A program made the position numbers and the translations under genes. A stretch of 5,870 nt of DNA from an uncultured Eubacteriales bacterium (GTDB lineage Bacteria > Bacillota > Clostridia > UMGS1810). Location of the stretch: contig USKN01000120.1 in the NCBI GenBank assembly GCA_900555295.1, forward strand, positions 1-5,870, in the 5' to 3' direction. Below, in pieces: positions 1 to 5,870 of this stretch (positions are counted from its first letter, which is position 1; each line of letters opens with the position of its first letter). The notes under the pieces were generated by a model. It saw only the letters and a program-made list of their open reading frames with translations. It had not been told where the DNA came from and did not search any database.

Positions 1-61
1 GCACGGCGCCGATATCCCCAGCCGCGATGTAGGGGGTATCCTCCTGTTTTTTGCCGCGGAT
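1..61 (-). other. Fragment of an elongation factor G-like (fusA family) coding region, cut at a junction
   Basis: Read on the minus strand from base 61 down to base 2, there is an open frame of 20 codons containing RGKKQ, then AGDIGAV seven residues later. This resembles the domain II region of the EF-G-like translation GTPases of Firmicutes, where a 'RGKKQ...AGDIGA' stretch follows the nucleotide-binding domain; that match is from memory of the family. The piece runs off the window at base 1 and loses all resemblance just beyond base 61, where the plus-strand hydrolase frame begins. About two thirds of its bases are G or C, against roughly a third to two fifths in the rest of the window. No start or stop is present, so it cannot be a working gene here. 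It is most likely foreign sequence joined in assembly, or less likely a real recombination remnant. The identification rests on only 20 residues. Confidence 0.55.
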
Positions 62-821
62 TACCACACATAAAGTAACCGATAAAACCGATATTATTTT
101 AATTGAACCGCCTTGCGGAAGTAATACGGCCATTATAAGGAGCCTAAACAAATATTTGTTTGTTGATACGGGCTATGCTTATTGCGGTAATGAAATGAAA
201 AAGATATTTTGCAATCTTATTCCCGAATTTAACGATATAAAAAAAGAGGTTTTTATTACACACGCGGATGTTGACCATTGCGGATTACTATATATGTTTG
301 ACACAGTATACGCAAGCCGTGATACGGCAAAATGCCTTAACGCGGAATACGAAAACAATAACGGTTTTCGTGAACAAAACACGCTTCATAAACCTTACAT
401 ACAAATATGTAAAATACTAACTTCATATACACCCACACCTCCCGAAAAAATACAAACTGTAGGCACAGACTTAACGGGTGACGAAGTACTTGAAAAGACG
501 GGATATTTTGATTTCGGAGAGCTTCATTTTGAAGTGTATCAGGGACAAGGCGGACATCTGCCGGGTGAGTCCGTTTTAATAGATTATAAAAACCATATTG
601 TATTTAGCGGAGATATTTATGTTAATTTAAACGATATGACAAAACAGCAGGCGGAATACAATCGTTATGCGCCTATTTTAATGACATCGGTGGATACAGA
701 CCCAAAATTGTGCGCGCGGGAGCGTAATGCAATTTTTGCACGTCTGGGTGTTGGTACGTGGCAAATTTTTGGCGGACACGGTGCAAAAAAAACATACATA
801 CTCAAGCAAGATGAAGTTTAA
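51..821 (+). CDS. Metallo-beta-lactamase-fold metal-dependent hydrolase, probably truncated at the N-terminus
   Basis: The 256-residue frame has the ordered metal-site motifs of the metallo-beta-lactamase superfamily: an early 'LFVDTG' strand-turn (about 36-41), THADVDHCG with H71, D73, D75 and H76, GGHLPGES with H169, FSGDIY with D188, and FGGHG with H243 near the end. The first motif is HxDxDH rather than the classical HxHxDH, a variant seen in several superfamily branches. The fold therefore predicts a soluble cytoplasmic hydrolase binding one or two metal ions. The substrate cannot be told: the superfamily includes thioesterases, nucleases, lactonases and phosphodiesterases. No signal peptide or membrane segment is visible. 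The TTG at 51 is a poor start: no Shine-Dalgarno sequence precedes it, an in-frame TAG lies at 30-32, and bases 1-61 look foreign. Native sequence probably starts near base 60, the real start being lost. The gene faces mtnN convergently and ends in its own terminator. Confidence 0.8.
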   Translation: MPRITTHKVTDKTDIILIEPPCGSNTAIIRSLNKYLFVDTGYAYCGNEMKKIFCNLIPEFNDIKKEVFITHADVDHCGLLYMFDTVYASRDTAKCLNAEYENNNGFREQNTLHKPYIQICKILTSYTPTPPEKIQTVGTDLTGDEVLEKTGYFDFGELHFEVYQGQGGHLPGESVLIDYKNHIVFSGDIYVNLNDMTKQQAEYNRYAPILMTSVDTDPKLCARERNAIFARLGVGTWQIFGGHGAKKTYILKQDEV

Positions 822-871
822 CACGCTTTGCCTAAACCGCGTAAATAATTTTGTTTAAAGCATAAATAATA

Positions 872-919
872 AAACAATAAATGCAAAATGGCTGTAAATA
901 ACTTTTGCATTTATTGTTT
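872..919 (-). terminator. Perfect 17-bp inverted repeat, probable terminator of mtnN
   Basis: The left arm aaacaataaatgcaaaa (872-888) and right arm (903-919) are exact reverse complements around a 14-base loop. Read on the minus strand, the hairpin lies about 75 bases beyond the mtnN stop and is followed by a T-rich tail (bases 871 down to 861). It therefore fits a rho-independent terminator for mtnN better than one for the plus-strand hydrolase. The stem is AT-rich, with only three G-C pairs, which is weak for a classical terminator although its length compensates. It could also act in both directions or simply stabilise mRNA 3' ends. Confidence 0.6.
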
Positions 920-931
920 ATGTAAACGAAT

Positions 932-961
932 ATGCCGCCTTATTGTGCGGTGTATTTTTTT
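932..961 (+). terminator. Rho-independent terminator after the hydrolase gene
   Basis: Bases 932-938 (atgccgc) pair with 947-953 (gcggtgt) in a 7-bp stem that includes two G-U pairs in RNA, with an 8-base loop. A run of seven T residues follows at 955-961. Read on the plus strand this is an intrinsic terminator about 110 bases after the hydrolase stop. It lies between that gene and the convergent mtnN, where a terminator is expected. On the minus strand the hairpin has no T-run after it, so it is directional. Confidence 0.6.
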
Positions 962-993
962 GTGTGTCTATAACGTAAATAAATTTAAATACT

Positions 994-1683
994 TTAAAAC
1001 ATTTCAATGAATTTTTTTATAAGTTCAACCGATTTGTCGCAGGCAATTAATTTAAATTTGTCATAATCCATATGTGACGAATTATCGGCATTATCGCTCA
1101 TAACACGTATTATACCAAAATCGGTGCGGTTGGCACGGCATACGTGCGCAATGCTTGCCCCCTCCATATCGCTTGCGATTGCATTAAAATTGTCTGTAAT
1201 TTTTTTTCGCAGTTCGGCGCTGTATACAAAAATATCACCCGTTGCGGTGGTGCCTGTTTTTAAGTTTGTGTCTTTAAGTGTTTTTGCCGCGTTTGTAAGT
1301 TTTTCAACAATTTTACGATTACTTTCAAGATATACCGTGTTAAGCCCCGATATAAACCCGAGCGGGTCGCCGAAGGCGGTGGTATCCATATCGTATTGTA
1401 CTGTTTTATCAGCTATTGCAATATCGCATATATCAAGCTCTGCGGTAAGACAGCCGGCAATTCCCGTATTTACAACACATTCGGGCGAATATTTAAGTAT
1501 CATTGCTTCGGTGCATATAGCGGCATTTACTTTACCTATACCGCACTGTGCAACAACAATATCCTTTCCGTATGCACATCCCGTAATAAATTCGATTCCG
1601 CTTATTGTTTCGGATTTTGCGTCGGATAAAAAATTTTTAATTCCGTTTACTTCTTCCGGCATTGCGCCAATTATTCCTATCAT
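994..1683 (-). CDS. mtnN: 5'-methylthioadenosine/S-adenosylhomocysteine nucleosidase
   Basis: This 229-residue protein matches the MTA/SAH nucleosidase (Pfs) family over its whole length; the E. coli enzyme is 232 residues. In the family the enzyme splits adenine from methylthioadenosine and S-adenosylhomocysteine (and 5'-deoxyadenosine), clearing SAM-derived inhibitors and yielding S-ribosylhomocysteine, the precursor of autoinducer-2 where luxS is present. Visible hallmarks are the N-terminal GIIGAMPEEV with catalytic E11, CGIGKVNAA (47-55), NTGIAG (72-77), TGDIF (148-152) for substrate contact, DMEGASIAHVC with ribose-binding E174 (172-182), and RVMSDNAD with the catalytic acid D197 (193-200). 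It is cytoplasmic, with no signal peptide. The ATG at 1683 is supported by GGGAG at 1698-1694, ten bases upstream, and by the family N-terminus starting exactly there. It stands alone, divergent from secA and convergent with the hydrolase. Confidence 0.96.
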   Translation of the reverse strand: MIGIIGAMPEEVNGIKNFLSDAKSETISGIEFITGCAYGKDIVVAQCGIGKVNAAICTEAMILKYSPECVVNTGIAGCLTAELDICDIAIADKTVQYDMDTTAFGDPLGFISGLNTVYLESNRKIVEKLTNAAKTLKDTNLKTGTTATGDIFVYSAELRKKITDNFNAIASDMEGASIAHVCRANRTDFGIIRVMSDNADNSSHMDYDKFKLIACDKSVELIKKFIEMF

Positions 1684-1719
1684 TCGTTACATTCTCCCAT
1701 ATATTAATAGTTTTATTAT

Positions 1720-1748
1720 ATTTTAGCATTTTTTAGAGAATTTGTCCA
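1720..1748 (-). promoter_or_regulatory. Extended -10 promoter for mtnN
   Basis: On the minus strand there is a -35 box TGGACA (1748-1743), a 17-base spacer, and a -10 box TAAAAT (1725-1720) directly preceded by TGC, which gives the TGn extended -10 element. Transcription should begin near 1713, giving a leader of roughly 30 nt that carries the mtnN ribosome binding site. The fit to the housekeeping sigma-factor consensus is good, but AT-rich DNA yields chance matches. Confidence 0.6.
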
Positions 1749-1750
1749 CT

Positions 1751-1810
1751 TTTTTTGCAGAGTAAAAATTAAAAAACAGTAAAAAAATTGCATAAAATTT
1801 AAAAAAAGTA
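1751..1810. promoter_or_regulatory. A-tract-rich spacer between divergent promoters, possible UP element or curved DNA
   Basis: Between the -35 boxes of the mtnN and secA promoters (62 bases apart) lie runs of A on the plus strand starting at 1764, 1771, 1781, 1794 and 1801, plus a T-run at 1750-1756 on the mtnN side. Several starts are spaced close to 10 or 20 bases, the helical repeat. Such tracts next to a -35 box commonly act as UP elements that bind the RNA polymerase alpha subunit, and phased tracts bend DNA. The role is inferred. No clear operator palindrome or riboswitch is visible here. Confidence 0.4.
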
Positions 1811-1839
1811 TTGTTAAATCTATCTATATTTGTTATAAT
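1811..1839 (+). promoter_or_regulatory. Extended -10 promoter for the secA-prfB unit
   Basis: TTGTTA (1811-1816) and a perfect TATAAT (1834-1839) are separated by 17 bases, and TG at 1831-1832 gives the extended -10 element. Transcription would start near 1846, leaving an untranslated leader of about 85 nt before the secA ATG. The leader is AT-rich and holds only weak hairpins, such as aacc/ggtt at 1904-1917 just before the ribosome binding site, so I see no riboswitch or T-box. The A-tracts immediately upstream should strengthen it. Confidence 0.75.
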
Positions 1840-1931
1840 ATATAAATATGGGGCAGAAGTGAATTATTAAATATTTATAAGTATATAATTAAATTTACAA
1901 TATAACCGATTAAGGTTAGGGAGGTAAACAT

Positions 1932-4673
1932 ATGGGATTTCTCGAAAAAATTTTCGGCAGCTACAGTTCAAGAGAAATTAAACGGCTGATGCCGATTGTT
2001 AAACAAATTAATGATTTGGAACCCGATTTCAAAAAATTAACCGATGAACAGCTTAAAGCAAAAACCAACGAATTCAGAGAACGAATAAAAAACGGTGAAA
2101 CACTTGACGATATATTACCCGAGGCATTTGCTACGGTAAGAGAAGCGTCGGCACGTGTTTTGGAAATGCGTCATTTTGATGTTCAGCTGCTCGGCGGTAT
2201 TGTTCTTCACCAGGGCAGAATTGCAGAAATGAAAACAGGTGAAGGTAAAACGCTTGTTGCAACATTGCCTTGTTATCTGAATGCGCTTTCGGGTAAAGGC
2301 GTACACGTTGTAACCGTTAACGACTATCTTGCAAAGCGTGACAGCGATTTAATGGGGAAAGTATATAAATTTCTCGGTCTTACGGTAGGTCTTATTACGC
2401 ATGATGTAATGCCTCAAGACAGAATTAAAGCATATAATGCCGATATTACATACGGCACAAACAACGAGCTCGGTTTTGACTATTTAAGAGATAATATGGT
2501 TATATATAAAGAGCAAAAAGTTCAGCAAAAAGGGCATAACTTTGCCGTTGTGGACGAGGTTGACTCAATATTAATCGATGAGGCGAGAACTCCTCTTATT
2601 ATATCGGGTATGGGCGATGAATCAACGCAGCTTTATTCACTTGCCGATAATTTTGCACGCTCGCTTAAAAGCATAAAAGTTGTAGAAACAGACAGCAAAG
2701 AGCTTGTGGACGACGTTGACGCAGACTATATTATTGATGAGAAAGCACACACTGCAACACTTACCGCAAGAGGTATAAAAAAGGCTGAACAGGCATTTGG
2801 ATTGGAAAATTTATTTGACACCGATAATATGACTATAGCGCATCATATAAACCAGGCAATCAAAGCGCACGGTATAATGAAACGCGATAAAGATTATGTT
2901 GTAAAAGACGGACAGGTAATAATTGTTGACGAATTTACGGGACGTCTTATGATAGGAAGACGTTATAACGAGGGATTGCATCAAGCGATAGAAGCAAAAG
3001 AACACGTAACTGTTGCGCGTGAGAGTAAAACTCTTGCCACAATTACATTCCAAAATTTTTTTAGGCTTTATTCAAAACTTTCGGGTATGACGGGTACGGC
3101 GCTTACCGAAGAACAGGAATTTCGTGATATTTATTCGCTTGACGTTGTTGAAATTCCAACAAATGAACCAATGATAAGAATTGACCATACAGACGTGGTT
3201 TATCAAACCGAAAAAGCAAAGCTTAACGCCGTAGTGGAGCAAATTAAAGAATGTCATAAAAAAGGACAGCCTGTGCTTGTGGGAACGGTTACAATAGAAA
3301 AATCGGAGCTTATAAGCAAAATGCTTAAGCGTGAGGGCATACCTCACGAGGTGTTAAATGCAAAATATCACGAAAAAGAAGCGGAAATTATTGCACAGGC
3401 AGGTAAAAAGGGAGCCGTTACAATAGCTACCAATATGGCAGGCCGCGGTACCGATATAATGCTTGGCGGAAACGCTGAATTTCTTGCAAAAAAAGAAATG
3501 AAAAAACTTGGATATGATGATGAAGTTATTTTGGAGTCAACAGGTTTTGCCGATACCGACGATGAGCAAATACTTGAGGCAAGAGCAAAATTTGCCGAAC
3601 TTAAAGATAAGTATAAAGAACAAATAAAGGGCGAACGTGAAGATGTAATTAAAGCAGGCGGATTATTTATAATAGGCACGGAGCGGCACGAGTCAAGACG
3701 TATTGATAATCAGCTTCGAGGACGTTCGGGCCGTCAGGGCGATGTGGGTGAATCACGTTTTTATATTTCGCTTGAAGATGACCTTATGAGACTTTTCGGC
3801 TCCGACAGATTAAAATCTATGGTTGCCACTTTGGGACTTGCCGAATATGAAGCCATTGAGCATAAAATGTTAGCCGGTGCAATTGAAAATGCGCAGAAAA
3901 AGAAAGAGGGAATTAACTTCCAAATAAGAAAACACGTATTGCAGTATGATGACGTAATGAATGTTCAAAGAAATGTTATATACTCCGAACGTGATAAGGT
4001 GTTAAACGGCGAAAATGTAAAAGACGGTATTATGAAAATGCTTGAAAACCTTATAGATACCACAATTTCGTCGTATACGGGCAGTACCGATATTCCCGAT
4101 GAATGGAATTTAAAAGGACTTATAGAATATGTTGAGAATATTTTTGTGCCTGAAGGAAGTTTAACCTACACACACGAGGATTTAAACTCGCTTACAAAGC
4201 AAATGATTAAAGATGATTTAATGCAGATTGCCGAAAAACGCTATGCCGAAAAAGAACAGGAATTTGGCGAAGAACGTATGAGAGAACTTGAACGTGTTGT
4301 TCTTTTAAAGGTTGTAGACCAAAAATGGATGGCGCATATAGACGATATGGATCAGCTCCGTCAAGGTATAGGCTTACGTGCTTATGCACAGCGCGACCCG
4401 ATTATTGAGTACAAAGAAGAAGGATACAATATGTACGAAGAAATGCTCGGAGCAATAGGAGAGGACGTTATTCGTATTTTGTTCAATCTTAAAATGCAGG
4501 CTCCCGTTGAGCGTGAACAGGTTGCAAAACCCGTTACGGCGTCACACGGAGATGAGGGCGATGTTAAAAAACCGGTTGCGCGCAAGAGTGTAAAAGTCGG
4601 CAGAAATGACCCTTGTCCTTGCGGTTCGGGTAAAAAATACAAAAAATGCTGTGGTATGAATCAGCAGTATTAA
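1932..4673 (+). CDS. secA: Protein translocase subunit SecA (preprotein translocase ATPase)
   Basis: This complete 913-residue SecA is the ATP-driven motor that pushes unfolded preproteins through the SecYEG channel at the cytoplasmic face of the membrane. The domains run in order. The first nucleotide-binding fold has Walker A MKTGEGKT (100-107) and Walker B DEVD (208-211). The preprotein cross-linking domain follows at roughly 220-360, ending near GRLMIGRRYNEGLHQAIEAKE. The second fold has NMAGRGTDIMLGG (501-513) and the GTERHESRRIDNQLRGRSGRQGD arginine region (582-604). Next come the helical wing/scaffold and the two-helix finger region (about 785-835). Last is a basic linker and the zinc tail CxCx8CC (C895, C897, C906, C907), which in the family binds zinc and contacts SecB or ribosomes. 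An insert of about 60 charged residues (515-575) lies before the arginine region, as in many clostridial SecAs. The ATG follows AGGGAGGT (1918-1925) at ideal spacing. Only one copy is seen; SecA2 is unlikely given the intact zinc tail. Confidence 0.99.
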   Translation: MGFLEKIFGSYSSREIKRLMPIVKQINDLEPDFKKLTDEQLKAKTNEFRERIKNGETLDDILPEAFATVREASARVLEMRHFDVQLLGGIVLHQGRIAEMKTGEGKTLVATLPCYLNALSGKGVHVVTVNDYLAKRDSDLMGKVYKFLGLTVGLITHDVMPQDRIKAYNADITYGTNNELGFDYLRDNMVIYKEQKVQQKGHNFAVVDEVDSILIDEARTPLIISGMGDESTQLYSLADNFARSLKSIKVVETDSKELVDDVDADYIIDEKAHTATLTARGIKKAEQAFGLENLFDTDNMTIAHHINQAIKAHGIMKRDKDYVVKDGQVIIVDEFTGRLMIGRRYNEGLHQAIEAKEHVTVARESKTLATITFQNFFRLYSKLSGMTGTALTEEQEFRDIYSLDVVEIPTNEPMIRIDHTDVVYQTEKAKLNAVVEQIKECHKKGQPVLVGTVTIEKSELISKMLKREGIPHEVLNAKYHEKEAEIIAQAGKKGAVTIATNMAGRGTDIMLGGNAEFLAKKEMKKLGYDDEVILESTGFADTDDEQILEARAKFAELKDKYKEQIKGEREDVIKAGGLFIIGTERHESRRIDNQLRGRSGRQGDVGESRFYISLEDDLMRLFGSDRLKSMVATLGLAEYEAIEHKMLAGAIENAQKKKEGINFQIRKHVLQYDDVMNVQRNVIYSERDKVLNGENVKDGIMKMLENLIDTTISSYTGSTDIPDEWNLKGLIEYVENIFVPEGSLTYTHEDLNSLTKQMIKDDLMQIAEKRYAEKEQEFGEERMRELERVVLLKVVDQKWMAHIDDMDQLRQGIGLRAYAQRDPIIEYKEEGYNMYEEMLGAIGEDVIRILFNLKMQAPVEREQVAKPVTASHGDEGDVKKPVARKSVKVGRNDPCPCGSGKKYKKCCGMNQQY

Positions 4674-4706
4674 TTATAATATAAAACAAATAGAACAAAC
4701 AAAAAT

Positions 4707-4722
4707 AGGGGTGATTTAATTG
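4707..4722 (+). promoter_or_regulatory. Ribosome binding site and TTG start of prfB
   Basis: AGGGGTGAT (4707-4715) resembles the AGGAGGTGAT anti-Shine-Dalgarno complement. The next frame-compatible start codons are two adjacent TTGs at 4720 and 4723, and an in-frame TAA at 4717-4719 rules out anything further upstream. I prefer 4720, because it gives an M-L-E opening common in Firmicute RF2 proteins and a core-to-start spacing of 8; starting at 4723 would give 11. The 46-base gap after the secA stop has no terminator, so prfB is probably read from the secA promoter. Confidence 0.65.
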
Positions 4723-5842
4723 TTGGAATATGATGAGTACAGACTTGAACTTCAAAATATGGAAGGCAGTATAAATGATTTGAGGGATTCACTTTGACAT
4801 CGGAGGAGCCTTAAAAAAGATAGATGAGCTTGAAAACCAAGCGGCTCAACCGGGTTTTTGGGATGATATTGAAAACAGCCAAAAGGTGCTGCAGCAAACA
4901 AAAACCTTAAAAGATAAAGTTGAAAAATTTAATAAACTTGAAACACTGCGCGACGATACGCTTGTTTTAATTGAAATGGCAAATGAGGAAGATGACGAGT
5001 CTTATCTTGATGAAATTAAAAACAGTGTAGCGGAGATTAAAAAGACGCTTGAAAATATGACGCTTGAAACTCTTTTAAGCGGCGAATACGACAAAAATAA
5101 CGCTATTTTGTCACTCCACGCAGGCGCGGGCGGTACAGAGGCGCAGGATTGGGTTGAAATGCTTTTGAGAATGTTTACGCGCTGGGCGGAACGCCGTAAT
5201 TTTTCGGTTGAAACTCTTGATTTTCTTCCGGGTGATGAGGCGGGTGTAAAAAGCGTTACCATTCTTATTAAAGGTGAAAATGCATACGGCTATTTAAAAT
5301 GCGAAAAGGGTGTTCACCGCCTTGTGCGCATATCACCGTTTGATGCGTCGGGCAGAAGGCACACCTCATTTGCGTCGGCAGACGTTATGCCCGAATTTAA
5401 TGATGATATTGAAATTAACATTAATCCCGATGATTTAAGAGTTGACACATTTCGTTCAAGCGGGGCGGGCGGTCAGCATATTAATAAAACGTCGTCAGCA
5501 ATAAGAATTACGCATTTGCCTACAAATATCGTTGTTACGTGTCAAAATGAGCGTTCACAGCACCAAAACCGCGAAATGGCTATGAAAATGCTTTATGCAA
5601 AACTTTTGGAAATTAAAGAACGTGAAAACAAAGAAAAAATTGACGATATTAAAGGCGAACAAAAAGACATAGGATGGGGCAGTCAAATACGCTCGTACGT
5701 ATTCCACCCGTACAATCTTGTAAAAGACCACCGCACGGGATATGAAATGGGAAATATTGCCGCAGTTATGGACGGCGATATTGACGGATTTATAAATGAA
5801 TATTTAAAACGTGCAAGTTTGGGTACACTTGAACAAAAATAA
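4720..5842 (+). CDS. prfB: Peptide chain release factor 2, made by programmed +1 frameshift
   Basis: RF2 recognises UAA and UGA stop codons in the ribosomal A site and triggers hydrolysis of peptidyl-tRNA. The gene is in two frames. Codons 4720-4794 encode 25 residues ending in CTT just before TGA (4795-4797), and after a +1 shift reading resumes at GAC (4796) for 348 residues to the TAA at 5840-5842, giving 373 in all. The second frame is open across the junction (DIGGALKKIDELENQAAQPGFW), continuing the family's N-terminal helical domain. With this numbering the stop-codon-reading SPF tripeptide falls at 205-207 and the catalytic GGQ at 250-252, the same numbers as in E. coli RF2. Residue 246 is serine rather than the threonine of E. 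coli K-12. HAGAGGTEAQDW marks the conserved domain entry. A call starting at the inner CTG or later (for example 4886) would lose about 55 residues. It lies downstream of secA, as in Bacillus subtilis. Confidence 0.96.
4783..4798 (+). promoter_or_regulatory. Programmed +1 frameshift site of prfB
   Basis: The site reads AGG GAT TCA CTT TGA C. The slippery CTT-T lets the peptidyl-tRNA move from CUU to UUU, skipping one base at the in-frame TGA, whose following C makes it a poor stop context. The AGG of the internal Shine-Dalgarno-like element begins nine bases before CTT, the same distance as in E. coli (AGG GGG TAT CTT TGA C), but the G-run is shorter. In the known mechanism low RF2 makes the ribosome pause at UGA, frameshifting rises and more RF2 is made, so RF2 autoregulates. 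The site is seen directly; the regulation is established for the family. Confidence 0.95.
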
Positions 5843-5867
5843 TTAAAAAAGAAGAGGGTGTAGCAAA

Positions 5868-5870
5868 ATG
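5868..5870 (+). CDS. Start codon of a further plus-strand gene, running off the window
   Basis: The window ends on an ATG preceded by AGAGGGTG (5853-5860), an apt Shine-Dalgarno sequence seven bases upstream. It lies 25 bases after the prfB stop with no terminator between them. It is probably the next member of the secA-prfB transcription unit. Nothing of its product can be read. Confidence 0.6.

Noticed and set aside
1124..1726. 200-codon plus-strand open frame opposite mtnN
   Set aside because: It lies antisense to a clearly conserved enzyme, has no family resemblance, and its serine/isoleucine-rich translation is what the reverse of this AT-rich gene would give.
1846..1931. Possible riboswitch or other structured leader upstream of secA
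   Set aside because: The leader is short and AT-rich, with only 4-6 bp AT-rich pairings and no terminator/antiterminator pair or conserved aptamer core that I recognise.
3368..3679. 103-codon minus-strand open frame inside secA
   Set aside because: It is a shadow of the secA charged insert and the NMAGRGTD region, with no ribosome binding site and low-complexity Ser/Ala content.
4674..4719. Possible terminator or promoter between secA and prfB
   Set aside because: The gap is A-rich with no hairpin and no spaced -35/-10 pair, so co-transcription is the simpler reading.
4886..5842. Reading prfB as a separate 318-residue protein starting at 4886
   Set aside because: The same frame stays open upstream to the CTTTGAC frameshift site and encodes conserved RF2 N-terminal sequence. 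The codon at 4886 is an internal CTG without a ribosome binding site.

Overview
The window reads as a low-GC Gram-positive bacterium (Bacillota), most likely an uncultured member of the Clostridia. The sequence is strongly AT-rich, the ribosome binding sites are strong (AGGGAGGT before secA), the promoters are of the -35/extended -10 type, and secA is followed directly by prfB as in many Firmicutes. The SecA has the long linker and C-terminal zinc-binding tail typical of that group. I cannot name a genus. TGA is a true stop here, because the prfB frameshift depends on it.

Layout: (1) Bases 1-61 are a GC-rich scrap which, on the minus strand, reads as an internal piece of an elongation-factor-G-like protein. 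It is joined abruptly to AT-rich sequence and is probably an assembly chimera at a contig edge. (2) Up to 821 lies a plus-strand metallo-beta-lactamase-fold hydrolase whose true N-terminus appears to be lost at that junction. (3) Bases 822-993 separate two convergent genes and hold a plus-strand hairpin with a T-run plus a perfect 17-bp inverted repeat that probably ends the minus-strand gene. (4) 994-1683 (minus) encodes 5'-methylthioadenosine/S-adenosylhomocysteine nucleosidase (mtnN). (5) 1684-1931 is a divergent promoter region: an extended -10 promoter for mtnN, an A-tract-rich stretch, then an extended -10 promoter and an untranslated leader of about 85 nt for secA. (6) 1932-4673 is a complete secA. 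(7) 4720-5842 is a complete prfB (release factor 2) that needs a programmed +1 frameshift at an in-frame TGA at codon 26. (8) The window ends on the ATG of one more plus-strand gene, preceded by a good ribosome binding site.

How the genes fit together: secA and prfB are separated by 46 nt with no terminator, so they are probably co-transcribed from the secA promoter. They join the motor of the general secretion pathway to a translation termination factor that controls its own synthesis. mtnN recycles the by-products of S-adenosylmethionine use and is transcribed away from secA. Apart from the left-edge junction this is an ordinary housekeeping region. I found no sign of a new system, mobile element, CRISPR array or RNA gene.
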